From Hymenobacter lapidarius (GTDB taxonomy: Bacteria > Bacteroidota > Bacteroidia > Cytophagales > Hymenobacteraceae), in NCBI RefSeq assembly GCF_001816145.1, contig NZ_MDZB01000098.1, positions 1 through 64,000 of the forward strand: a DNA stretch of 64,000 nt, given 5' to 3'. Shown piece after piece: positions 1 to 7,784 of the stretch. Numbering within the stretch: the stretch's first letter is position 1; each line of letters opens with the position of its first letter. The notes under the pieces were generated by a model that saw only the letters and a list, made by a program, of their open reading frames with translations, searched no databases and had not been told where the DNA came from. Made by a program: the position numbers and the translations under genes.

Positions 1-164
1 CGAAAATCCTGCTCCTTCAGTAAATTACTGAGTATGCATGCTGCCCGCATTAAAATTGTAATTGATAAGCACAATACCACCTTGATTTAGACCATCGCCG
101 CGCGGAGTTGCTATGCTCGCCTCCCCCCAACCAACCCTTCCTTCAAAACTAGCATCTTCGGGGC
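1..164. other. Non-coding start of window
   Basis: No convincing gene is seen here. The only open frame, on the minus strand, is short and low in quality. The last part is presumably the promoter and leader of the S41 peptidase starting at 165, but no clear TAnnTTTG element is present. Confidence 0.5.
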
Positions 165-1217
165 ATGAAAAAACTAGGAATACTTCTTTTGCTGACTGGT
201 ATAAATGCATCAGCCCACTGCCAGACCGCTCCGGCGGCCTTGCCCGACTCTGTATCGAGCTTTCTCGATAAGAGCGTTACTCTATTGCAGACCTACTCGC
301 TGGAACGCAACACCGTCAACTGGCCCCAACTACGCCAAGTGGTACACCAAAAGGCCCAGGGAGCTACTACCGTCCGGGACCTGATGCCCATTTATCCTTT
401 CCTGTTCGAGCAACTGAGAGACGACCACGGCTGGCTCACCTATCAAGGCAAAACTTACAAATGGCATAATCCCGCCCGCTTGGCTTATGCGAATGAGGTA
501 GTGAAGGCGGCGCTGAAGAAAAAGCCTGGCGTACTGGTGAAGATGCTGCCGGGCCGGGTGGGCTACATCCAACTGCCGGGCATCAACGCCGGGGGCAGCC
601 TGGAGGCCATGCGCGTGGCGGCCCGAGCGGTGCAGGATTCGCTCTGCCGCCTCCCCCCTAACCAGGTCCGGGCCTGGATTCTCGACCTGCGCCTTAATGA
701 TGGCGGGGCTATGGTGCCCATGCTGGCCGGCATCGCCCCGCTACTCGGCGACGGGCATCTGGGCGGCTTCGTGGATAGCAACGGCCAGCCTGAACAGCAG
801 TGGTACCTGCGCCAGGGCAACTTCTACATGGATACTATGAAGGTAACTACGCTGACAAACCGTTGTTCCGCTCGCCGCTCCAATTTGCCCATTGCCGTAT
901 TGCTCAGCGGGATGACGGCCAGCTCCGGCGAAATTGTCGCCATCAGCCTCAAGGGCCGCCCTGCCACCCGCTTCTTCGGAGAGACTACCTATGGGGCTAC
1001 CACCGCCAACCAAAGCTACCCCATCAGTGGTGGGGCCTACCTCACCATTGCGGGCTCGCAGGATGCCGACCGTACCGGCACCGCTTACAAAACTAGCCTC
1101 CTCCCCGATGTACTCATCCTTGGTGGCGACAACTTTACCGACCTGAGCCAGGACGCTAAAGTGACGGCGGCGCTCAAGTGGCTGAAGAAGGCGCGAAAAG
1201 GTGGGCGAGGCTTGTAG
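165..1217 (+). CDS. S41 family peptidase, secreted
   Basis: The 350-residue protein starts with a short hydrophobic signal peptide (residues 1-20, ending SAHCQ) and then a helical S41 N-terminal region. The C-terminal half is the tail-specific-protease fold: ILDLRLNDGG at about 172-181 is the usual strand before the active site, and TASSGE at 251-256 carries the likely nucleophile serine (253 or 254). Lys263 in SLKGR is a candidate for the catalytic base region. No PDZ domain is evident, so it belongs with the short Bacteroidota S41 proteins that cut unfolded or peptide substrates outside the cytoplasm. It is monocistronic. The substrate is unknown. Confidence 0.85.
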   Translation: MKKLGILLLLTGINASAHCQTAPAALPDSVSSFLDKSVTLLQTYSLERNTVNWPQLRQVVHQKAQGATTVRDLMPIYPFLFEQLRDDHGWLTYQGKTYKWHNPARLAYANEVVKAALKKKPGVLVKMLPGRVGYIQLPGINAGGSLEAMRVAARAVQDSLCRLPPNQVRAWILDLRLNDGGAMVPMLAGIAPLLGDGHLGGFVDSNGQPEQQWYLRQGNFYMDTMKVTTLTNRCSARRSNLPIAVLLSGMTASSGEIVAISLKGRPATRFFGETTYGATTANQSYPISGGAYLTIAGSQDADRTGTAYKTSLLPDVLILGGDNFTDLSQDAKVTAALKWLKKARKGGRGL

Positions 1218-1519
1218 GCACTGACGGTTTGCACACGCTCTGCACAAATAAGCCGCTAAGTTCTTATATCATTTTACAAACGGTCGTCTGCAACACGTAA
1301 AACCACGGCTTCAAAGGCTGTTTCCGGAGTCTTAACGGGCTCTGTTTTCCGATTTCTGAGAGGCCCTTTGGTTCTATGCAGAACCGGGGCTTTTCACATT
1401 ATCAGGCTGGTTGCGGAGCACGAGACGGAGTAGCTACCACTGACCTTCGGGGGCCGTGCGGCGCTCGCAATGACAAGCGTAGCCCGTACCTTCACTGCAC
1501 CATTCCCACCCCTGCTTTT
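1218..1519. other. Intergenic region with terminator and degraded repeat
   Basis: About 300 bases separate the S41 peptidase from the homogentisate dioxygenase. It holds a hairpin followed by TTTT (1362-1394), a stretch resembling a worn copy of the genome's dispersed repeat (about 1425-1480, with GCTCGCAATGACA), and TACCTTCA at 1487-1494, a near-match to the Bacteroidota -7 element about 25 bases before the ATG. Confidence 0.45.
1362..1394 (+). terminator. Probable terminator after S41 peptidase
   Basis: GGTTC and GAACC pair around a short loop, extended by an outer GGCCC/GGGGC pairing, and the right arm runs into TTTT. The internal loop makes it imperfect. Confidence 0.45.
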
Positions 1520-2725
1520 ATGTCGCACTACCACCGCCTCGGCCAGATTCCGCGCAAGCGCCACACCCAGTTCCGCCAGCCCGACGGCACCCTGTATTCG
1601 GAGCAGCTGGTGGGCACGCTGGGCTTTCACGGCGTGTCGTCGCTGCTGTACCACGTGCATCCGCCCACCCAAATCAAGCACGTGGGCGTACCCAAACCGT
1701 ATGCGCCCAAGCTGCTGAAGGACCGGCCGCTGCAGCCCGAGCACCTGCGCACGCTGGCCCAGACCAGCACCGGCGGCGACTACCTCGCCGCCCGCCAAAC
1801 GCTGCTCGGCAACGCCGACGTGACCATGAGCATCTGCAATCCTACGGACAAGCGGATGGCGTATTACTACAAGAATGCCCAAGCCGACGAGGTGATTTTT
1901 GTGCACGAAGGCCGGGGCGAATTGTGGAGCCAAATGGGCAAGGTGGCCTTCGAGCCCGGCGACTACGTGGTGGTGCCGCGCACGGTCATTCATCAGCTGC
2001 ATTTTGAGGAGGGACCGGTTCGGCTGATGATAATCGAGTCCTTTAGCCCCGTGGAAACCGTGCGGCGCTACCGCAACCACTTCGGCCAGCTGCTCGAGCA
2101 CTCGCCCTACTGCGAGCGCGACATGCGCCCGCCGAGTGAGCTCATCACCGAGGAATTTCCGGAAGGTGATTACTTGGTGTATACCAAAAAGGAAGGCCTG
2201 CTGCACGAGCTAACCTACGCGCACTCGCCGTTCGACGTGGTGGGCTGGGACGGGTACTTCTACCCGTATGCCTTCAGCATTCACGACTTTGAGCCCATAA
2301 CCGGGCGCCTGCACCAGCCGCCGCCCGTGCACCAGACCTTTGAGGGCCACAACTACGTTATCTGCTCGTTTGTGCCCCGCCTTTTCGATTACCACCCGCT
2401 CAGCATTCCGGCGCCCTACAACCACTCCAACGTGGATTCGGACGAGGTGCTGTACTACGTGGCGGGTAATTTTATGTCGCGCAAGGGCGTTGATTTGGCC
2501 TCCTTTACCTGGCACCCCACGGGGCTGCCGCACGGCCCGCACCCCGGCACGGTGGAGGCCAGCATCGGCAAAAAGGAAACCCACGAGCTGGCCGTCATGT
2601 TGGACACCTTTCGCCCGCTGTACCTGACCGAGGCCGCGCTGTCCTATGTGGACGCGCGCTACCCCATGAGCTGGAACCCCGGCTTCGTGCCCGACCCGCC
2701 CCGCGCGGCCGACATGATGGACTAG
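1520..2725 (+). CDS. hmgA: Homogentisate 1,2-dioxygenase
   Basis: This cupin-fold iron dioxygenase opens the ring of homogentisate to maleylacetoacetate in tyrosine and phenylalanine breakdown. The ATG at 1520 gives 401 residues starting MSHYHRLGQIPRKRHTQF; the open frame runs further upstream but that part is low-complexity and overlaps the repeat region. Family landmarks include VIHQLHFE, NVDSDEVLYYV (about 304-314, metal-ligand Glu region) and HPTGLPHGPHPG (about 332-343, His ligand region). The fumarylacetoacetase and isomerase that complete the pathway are not in the window, so the gene stands alone here. Confidence 0.93.
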   Translation: MSHYHRLGQIPRKRHTQFRQPDGTLYSEQLVGTLGFHGVSSLLYHVHPPTQIKHVGVPKPYAPKLLKDRPLQPEHLRTLAQTSTGGDYLAARQTLLGNADVTMSICNPTDKRMAYYYKNAQADEVIFVHEGRGELWSQMGKVAFEPGDYVVVPRTVIHQLHFEEGPVRLMIIESFSPVETVRRYRNHFGQLLEHSPYCERDMRPPSELITEEFPEGDYLVYTKKEGLLHELTYAHSPFDVVGWDGYFYPYAFSIHDFEPITGRLHQPPPVHQTFEGHNYVICSFVPRLFDYHPLSIPAPYNHSNVDSDEVLYYVAGNFMSRKGVDLASFTWHPTGLPHGPHPGTVEASIGKKETHELAVMLDTFRPLYLTEAALSYVDARYPMSWNPGFVPDPPRAADMMD

Positions 2726-2771
2726 CCCCATGAAGCTTTTTGCACTGTTTTTTTATCCTTATCCCATTCTT

Positions 2772-3296
2772 ATGAAGATGAAGAAGATTCTCCTGTTTGC
2801 TCCGCTCGTGCTGCTGCTCGCCTTTATGGGCTGCAAGAAGATTGACCAGCTCCTCACCTTCAATGTAGACGTGACGCAGAGTGTGGTCATCCCAGGCTAT
2901 TTGGTGGGCGCCCAGCTGCCCCCCGTGAAGGTAACCACCAAGTCGGAAGATTCCTTCCGGAACAACAAAACCACCCGCGACAAGGTGAAAAACGTGCTGC
3001 TCGACAAGCTCACGCTCACCGTGACCAACCCGGCCGGCACCAATTTCAACTTCCTCGACCGCATTGAGCTCTACATCAACACCACGCCGAATAACAAGAT
3101 TTTGCTGGCCAAGCTCTACACCGTGCCCCGCGGCATGACCACCATCACCTTGGAGCCCACCACGGCCAAACTCGACGAGTACCTGAAGTCCGATACCTAC
3201 GACCTCACGGCCGTAGCCACCGTCAACGGCTTCAACCCCGATGACTTCACGGTGCGCTCCGATGCTACATTCAAAGTGACGGCTAATCCGCTGTAA
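2772..3296 (+). CDS. Hypothetical lipoprotein
   Basis: The protein of 174 residues begins MKMKKILLFAPLVLLLAFMGC, a lipoprotein signal with the lipid-bearing Cys at position 21. I chose the ATG at 2772 because it starts the signal exactly; the upstream in-frame ATG at 2730 adds a second hydrophobic stretch. The mature part is rich in beta-strand patterns (alternating T/V, 'LTLTVTNPAGTNFNFLDRIELYI'-type segments) and no catalytic motif is visible. It follows hmgA by 46 bases on the same strand and might be cotranscribed. Function unknown. Confidence 0.75.
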   Translation: MKMKKILLFAPLVLLLAFMGCKKIDQLLTFNVDVTQSVVIPGYLVGAQLPPVKVTTKSEDSFRNNKTTRDKVKNVLLDKLTLTVTNPAGTNFNFLDRIELYINTTPNNKILLAKLYTVPRGMTTITLEPTTAKLDEYLKSDTYDLTAVATVNGFNPDDFTVRSDATFKVTANPL

Positions 3297-3426
3297 AACA
3301 ACTCAGCACCAGTGCTGCTGCTCCACTACCCGCTGCGCACACCGCCACAAATTGCCAACGCCAGTTCAACCCCCAAACAGGGCTGGACTGGCGTTGTTAG
3401 TTGTGCCAGCAGGCAAAAAACGGCGG

Positions 3427-4989
3427 CTAGCGGTTGCGGCCGTACTGCTCGTGGCTGCTCACCCAGTCGGAGCTGCTGATGGCGGCGCCCAGGCTCAACT
3501 CGCCGGCCAGCACCACGCCGGCCACTATTTCGGCAAACTTGCGCACCGTGCCGCGGCCCACGCAGCCCAACATCTGCAGGCACTCGTTTTGGGTGGCAAG
3601 GCCGGTGCCGCCGCCGTGGGTGGCCACGATGAGTGAGGGAATGGTGATGCTGATGTACAAGTCGCCTTCCGGGGTGACTTCTGAATACAGAATCCCAGCC
3701 GACGACTCGCTCACGTTGGCCACGTCTTGCCCGGTGGCGATGAACATGGCCGTGATGCCGTTGGCGGAGTGCGCGCCGTTGTTGTTGGCCCCCGAGATGA
3801 AGGCGCCCACGTTGCTCACCTGGCCGTGGTAGGCCAGCTGCTCGGGTGTCACGCGCATGCGCTGCATCAGCACGTCGCGCTTCACCACGGCCTCGGCCAC
3901 CACGCGCTTGCCGCGGGTGCGCATCACGTTGATTTGCGAGGCTTTTTTGTCGGTCGCAAAGTTCGATTCAAGGTAGAAATGCTCGACTTTGTGGTCCTTG
4001 TAGTTTTCCAGAATCCAGGAGCAGGCGGCGAAGGTGGCGCGGCCCACCATGTTCTGGCCCGCGGCGTCGCCGGTGCTGAAATTGAAGCGCAGGTAAGCGA
4101 ATTTGTTGCTCAAATACGTGTCGATGTACTGCAGCTTAGCCACGCTGGAAGTGCTTTCGGCCTGGGGCCGAATCTGGTCGATGTGGTCTTCCACCCACTT
4201 GCCAAAATCGCGCGCCCCGCGCGCATCGTGGAACACAAACACCGGGGCGCGCTGCATGGCATCGCCCACCACGGTGCACTTTACGCCGCCGCACAGGTTC
4301 AGCACCTGAATACCGCGGTTGTAGCTCGCCACCAGCGTGCCCTCGGTGGTGGCCATGGGAATGAGGAAGTCGCCCTGGGCGTGCTCGCCGTTCACGGTGA
4401 GGGGCCCGGCCAGGCCCACCGGAATCTGGGCCACGCCCATGAAATGCTCGCAGTTGCCCTGCAACTGGTGGGCATCGAAGGAGAAGTGCTTAAGGTGCGT
4501 GAACTCCTTCTCCGAAAACTGCTCGGCAAAGCGCTGGCGGGCCGCAATGGCGGCGTCGGAGTAGTCGTCTTCCTCGGAGCGCGGAATGCGGGGCTTTTGG
4601 TTGGCCGCGCCCACAATGGCATCTTCCACTTCCACGTGCAGGTCGCCGAAGGCATCGGTTGAAAACCATACCTGCACCGGATGGATGCCCTCGGCCAGGG
4701 CGGGCGTGTCGAGCAAAAAGGTGAGGGCGCGGCCCACGGGCAGGTCAATGGCCCGGCCGTCGGCGTTGATGTCGGCCGCTGGCTGGAATTCGCCGCCGCC
4801 CAGGTCCACCCGAATGTTTCCGGCCGGAATCACCACCTCCCCAATCTGCACCTGCTTAAAACCGGTCACCTTCACGTTATCGAGCCGGTTTTTGATGCTG
4901 AAGGCGACGCCCGCTTCCTGGGGCAGGTTGTGCAGGCTGCCGCGGGTGTAGAGCAGCTTCAAGAGCATGGGGCTGGGAGTGAAAACCAT
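3427..4989 (-). CDS. HMG-CoA reductase with extra N-terminal domain
   Basis: This enzyme reduces HMG-CoA to mevalonate for isoprenoid synthesis. The core from about residue 180 has the class I-like motifs: MATTEGTLVAS (catalytic Glu near 215), GDAAGQNM, ATDKKAS (Lys near 346), FIATGQD (Asp near 419), ATHGGGTG, and a C-terminal SSH (His near 513). The first 130 residues or so are not the membrane anchor of eukaryotic enzymes: they begin LLKLLYTRGSLHNL and look like a soluble beta-sandwich, perhaps of the DUF6379/CGDB type (uncertain). An ATG at 4968 is an alternative start. No other mevalonate gene lies nearby. Confidence 0.9.
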   Translation of the reverse strand: MVFTPSPMLLKLLYTRGSLHNLPQEAGVAFSIKNRLDNVKVTGFKQVQIGEVVIPAGNIRVDLGGGEFQPAADINADGRAIDLPVGRALTFLLDTPALAEGIHPVQVWFSTDAFGDLHVEVEDAIVGAANQKPRIPRSEEDDYSDAAIAARQRFAEQFSEKEFTHLKHFSFDAHQLQGNCEHFMGVAQIPVGLAGPLTVNGEHAQGDFLIPMATTEGTLVASYNRGIQVLNLCGGVKCTVVGDAMQRAPVFVFHDARGARDFGKWVEDHIDQIRPQAESTSSVAKLQYIDTYLSNKFAYLRFNFSTGDAAGQNMVGRATFAACSWILENYKDHKVEHFYLESNFATDKKASQINVMRTRGKRVVAEAVVKRDVLMQRMRVTPEQLAYHGQVSNVGAFISGANNNGAHSANGITAMFIATGQDVANVSESSAGILYSEVTPEGDLYISITIPSLIVATHGGGTGLATQNECLQMLGCVGRGTVRKFAEIVAGVVLAGELSLGAAISSSDWVSSHEQYGRNR

Positions 4990-5458
4990 ATTGGTGGGCA
5001 ATGAAGTGAGATAGGAGTGAGGCCGTGCGGTGCACAAAGGTGAAGGTGGGGAATTTTAGTCGGAATATCCAAGCACGGTGGCACCAGCGGCCCACCACGT
5101 TCCCGGCAACGAGCAGCAATGAACGGCCTTGATTGAAAAAAACAAGCCTTACTTCAGCCATTTTAATTAAAAAAAGGGGCTGCGCTAATAGAAAATAAAA
5201 GAGGTTTATTGTTGTGGTTTTTAGACGGTGAAAAGCAGGATGGGCGTGTGCCGCGCCGGCAATGGCCGGGGCGGGGGCAGCGGCTCCGGTTCAGCAAAGC
5301 CGGCCCTGCCTGGGCGAGGCCGCGAAACTCCTTCGCCTCGCCACGGTTGTCACCGGCTGGGCCGGGCCTTGCCAGAGCCCGCAAATGGGTGCCCGCGGCC
5401 ACCTCCTTATCTTTACGCCCCCGTCAAGGCAGCGCCCATCGGTTGCCTCTACTACGCT
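4990..5458. other. Divergent intergenic region, HMG-CoA reductase / PhyH
   Basis: About 470 bases hold the two divergent promoters. The part at 5160-5222 is AT-rich, while 5250-5400 is strongly GC-rich and shows several short GGCCGG-type palindromes. TATCTTTA at 5408-5415 is a possible -7 element for the plus-strand gene. Open frames here continue from the PhyH gene but lack coding character. Confidence 0.4.
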
Positions 5459-6274
5459 ATGTCCTTATCTGCTGACTATCCCCGCTTTTCGTTAGGACAT
5501 TCCCTGACGATTGAGCAACGCGCTTTTTTTACCAAGTACGGTTTTCTGCACTTTCGCCCGTTTGCCTCCCCCGAGCACGTCCAGCAACTGCTCAACGCCA
5601 CGCAGGAAGTGCAGGCCGAGTGGCTGGCCCAAGGCGTGGTAAAAGCCAACGGCGTGCCCATTAAATACGGCCGCGACGTGGACGGCTCGCCCATTGTGCA
5701 GCGCTTCGCCTTTGCCTCGCAGCACCACCCCGTGCTGCACGAGCTGGTGCAGGATGAGCGGTTCCGAGCCCTGTTTCCGCTGCTTGAGGCCGAAGGCGGC
5801 CGCGTGGGCGAAAACGAAAAGGACGGCCTCGTGGTGAACCACTACGTGAACGTGGAAGGCTCGGAGTTCTCCCAGATGGGCTGGCACACCGACTCGCTCC
5901 GTGACGTGTTCTACGGCAAGCGCATCGGCCCCATGCTCAACGTGGGCCTGCACCTGGATGGCACCAAAGCCACCAACGGCGGCCTGCGCATCATCCCCGG
6001 TACCCACCACCAGAGCCTGCACAAAATGCTGTTTCGGAAGAAGTACTACAAAGACGTGTACTACGACCCCAACGAAATTGCCATCGAAACCGAGCCCGGC
6101 GACCTCACCGTGCACGACGGCCGCATGTGGCACCGCGTGGCGCGCTCCCCGCTTACTGGCGAGGCCAGCCGCCGCCGCGTGATGTACGTGCCCATTATCG
6201 CAGGCAAGTACCAGCCCAAGAGCGAAGCCAGCCCCACGCCGTTCTACCTGCGCTTCCTCCACCTCGTCAAATAG
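5459..6274 (+). CDS. PhyH (phytanoyl-CoA dioxygenase) family oxygenase
   Basis: This Fe(II)/2-oxoglutarate-dependent oxygenase has 271 residues from the ATG at 5459. WHTDSLRDVF (about 141-150) supplies the HxD pair, VHDGRMWHRV (about 217-226) holds the distal His, and the later SRRRVMYVP carries the Arg that usually binds 2-oxoglutarate. The substrate cannot be read from the sequence; relatives hydroxylate lipids, secondary metabolites or amino acids. Upstream open frame with GC-rich content is ignored because it precedes the natural fold. The SDR 178 bases downstream may be functionally linked, but an inverted repeat lies between. Confidence 0.85.
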   Translation: MSLSADYPRFSLGHSLTIEQRAFFTKYGFLHFRPFASPEHVQQLLNATQEVQAEWLAQGVVKANGVPIKYGRDVDGSPIVQRFAFASQHHPVLHELVQDERFRALFPLLEAEGGRVGENEKDGLVVNHYVNVEGSEFSQMGWHTDSLRDVFYGKRIGPMLNVGLHLDGTKATNGGLRIIPGTHHQSLHKMLFRKKYYKDVYYDPNEIAIETEPGDLTVHDGRMWHRVARSPLTGEASRRRVMYVPIIAGKYQPKSEASPTPFYLRFLHLVK

Positions 6275-6283
6275 AAAGTCAAT

Positions 6284-6443
6284 CAGCAGTGAACAGTGAA
6301 CAGTATTCTTCGTGCGGTTCACCACTGTACAGTTGTGCAGAAGTAAACGCACATTGAATGATTGGCAACTAATTGATAATCAAAACAAAAGCTTGCGGCT
6401 TGTAGCTTATGGCTAACCACTTAATTGCTCACTGTTCACTGCT
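6284..6443. repeat. Inverted-repeat element between PhyH and SDR
   Basis: AGCAGTGAACAGTGA near 6286-6300 is mirrored by TCACTGTTCACTGCT near 6429-6443, enclosing about 130 bases that are more AT-rich than their surroundings. The arrangement resembles a small non-autonomous repeat. Related GAGCAAT/ATTGCTC motifs occur at 50631-50674. Confidence 0.45.
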
Positions 6444-6451
6444 AACTGAAA

Positions 6452-7231
6452 ATGTACGCTCTCGTTACCGGCGCATCGCGCGGCATTGGCCGTGCCCTGG
6501 CCCTCTTACTGGCCCGGCGCGGCTACGACCTGCTTCTGGTGGCACGCTCCGAGGACCAGCTCACCGCCCTGGCGCAGGAAATAGGCACCCTGCACCAGCG
6601 GCAGGCCCGCGTGCTGGCCCTGGATTTGGCCGCGCCCGGCGCCGCCGAAACCGTGGCTGCCTGGGCCCGGCAACAAACCGACCAGTTGACCGTGCTGGTA
6701 AACAACGCCGGCTACGGCCTCTGGGGGCGCTTCGAGGCCCTGAGCCTGGCAGAACAGCAAAACATGCTGCAGCTCAACATGGCTCTGCCCGTGGCTCTCA
6801 CGCACCTGCTGCTGCCCGCGCTGCACCAAGTGCCCCGGGCCTATGTGCTGAACGTGGCCAGCACCGCCGCCTACCAGGCCGTGCCGTCCCTGGCGCTTTA
6901 CGCGGCCAGCAAGGCGTTTTTGTTGAGTTTCAGCCGCGGCCTGCGCTACGAGCTGAAGGCCACCAACGTATCCGTGACGTGCCTGAGTCCCGGGGCCACC
7001 ACCACCAGCTTTGCCGACCGCGCCGGCATGGGCGCCGAGCTGCAGGCCACCGCCAACAAGGTCTCGATGACCGCCGAAGCCGTAGCGGAAGCCGCTGTGG
7101 CCGGGCTGCTGGCCGGCGAGGCGGAAGTGGTGCCCGGCGTCCTCAACAAGGTATCGGCGGGCCTCACCAGCTTCGTGCCCAAGGGCATTGTGGAGAAAAT
7201 AGCGGCTGGCATCTACGAGAAGTATTTATAA
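6452..7231 (+). CDS. Short-chain dehydrogenase/reductase
   Basis: A classical SDR of 259 residues. The NAD(P) motif VTGASRGIGRAL spans residues 5-16, NNAGYG lies near 87, the Ser of NVAST near 133 and the YAASKAF catalytic pair near 149-153. The RS following the second strand (ARSED) suggests NADP preference. The late region SPGATTTSFADRAGM is typical of the DltE/YqjQ-like SDR group that acts on ketoacyl or similar substrates. The exact substrate is unknown. A strong terminator follows. Confidence 0.9.
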   Translation: MYALVTGASRGIGRALALLLARRGYDLLLVARSEDQLTALAQEIGTLHQRQARVLALDLAAPGAAETVAAWARQQTDQLTVLVNNAGYGLWGRFEALSLAEQQNMLQLNMALPVALTHLLLPALHQVPRAYVLNVASTAAYQAVPSLALYAASKAFLLSFSRGLRYELKATNVSVTCLSPGATTTSFADRAGMGAELQATANKVSMTAEAVAEAAVAGLLAGEAEVVPGVLNKVSAGLTSFVPKGIVEKIAAGIYEKYL

Positions 7232-7270
7232 GCTGGGCCGGCAACGGTCTGCCAGTGCCTGCCGCCGCAA

Positions 7271-7298
7271 GGGCTGCCCCATCGGGGCAGCCCTTTTT
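7271..7298 (+). terminator. Rho-independent terminator of the SDR gene
   Basis: A perfect ten-base stem GGGCTGCCCC/GGGGCAGCCC with a three-base loop is followed by TTTTT. Confidence 0.88.
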
Positions 7299-7657
7299 GC
7301 GTTGTCCAGAAACCGCCAAACTGAAAAAAAATCGTAGCATTGACAAGCAGAAAGTATTAAAAATGCATTAAAACAGGTATTTAATTAAAATAAAGTGAAT
7401 TATTTCAATCCAATTCAGCTCCGTTATCGTAACATTTCAACAGGTGTGTGCTTTCCCGCCCGACCTGGTTGCTACACGATTTTCTTTTGGGCCCGACAGC
7501 GGCATTTGTTCACCTGCTGATTCGGTTTCTGCACCCGGTTTGTTTCCATTGCATTTCCGCACCAGGAGCAATGGACTGAGTACAATAATTCCAAGTACGA
7601 GTACTAGGTTGCCATACCGTCCCGGCGGTCATTTTATTTATTGCTAGTTCCCCTACC

Positions 7658-7690
7658 AATCACAACACTGGATTCCAGTGTTTTGTGATT
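7658..7690. repeat. Hairpin upstream of DUF4331 operon
   Basis: AATCACAACACTGG pairs with CCAGTGTTTTGTGATT (one bulge region) about 95 bases before the first DUF4331 start. It lacks a T-run on the coding side and could be an operator or leader structure. Confidence 0.5.
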
Positions 7691-7784
7691 GATGTTTTTG
7701 TAAAATATTGTAAGTCAGTATTTTAATTTGAGTTAACAAGTTTTGTTTGGTCCCATTTTTTACTTTTTTCATTTGCTGTCACCT

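Larger units (their letters stand above)
7232..7784. other. AT-rich intergenic region before the DUF4331 genes
   Basis: After the SDR terminator, some 480 bases are much more AT-rich than the rest of the window and hold no convincing gene; a 67-codon frame at 7444 shows no family features. A 14-bp-arm hairpin lies at 7658-7690. The region is presumably the regulatory leader of the DUF4331 operon. Confidence 0.5.

Noticed and set aside
7444..7647. 67-codon frame in the AT-rich gap before the DUF4331 genes
   Set aside because: No signal peptide, domain or ribosome-binding context; composition resembles the non-coding surroundings.
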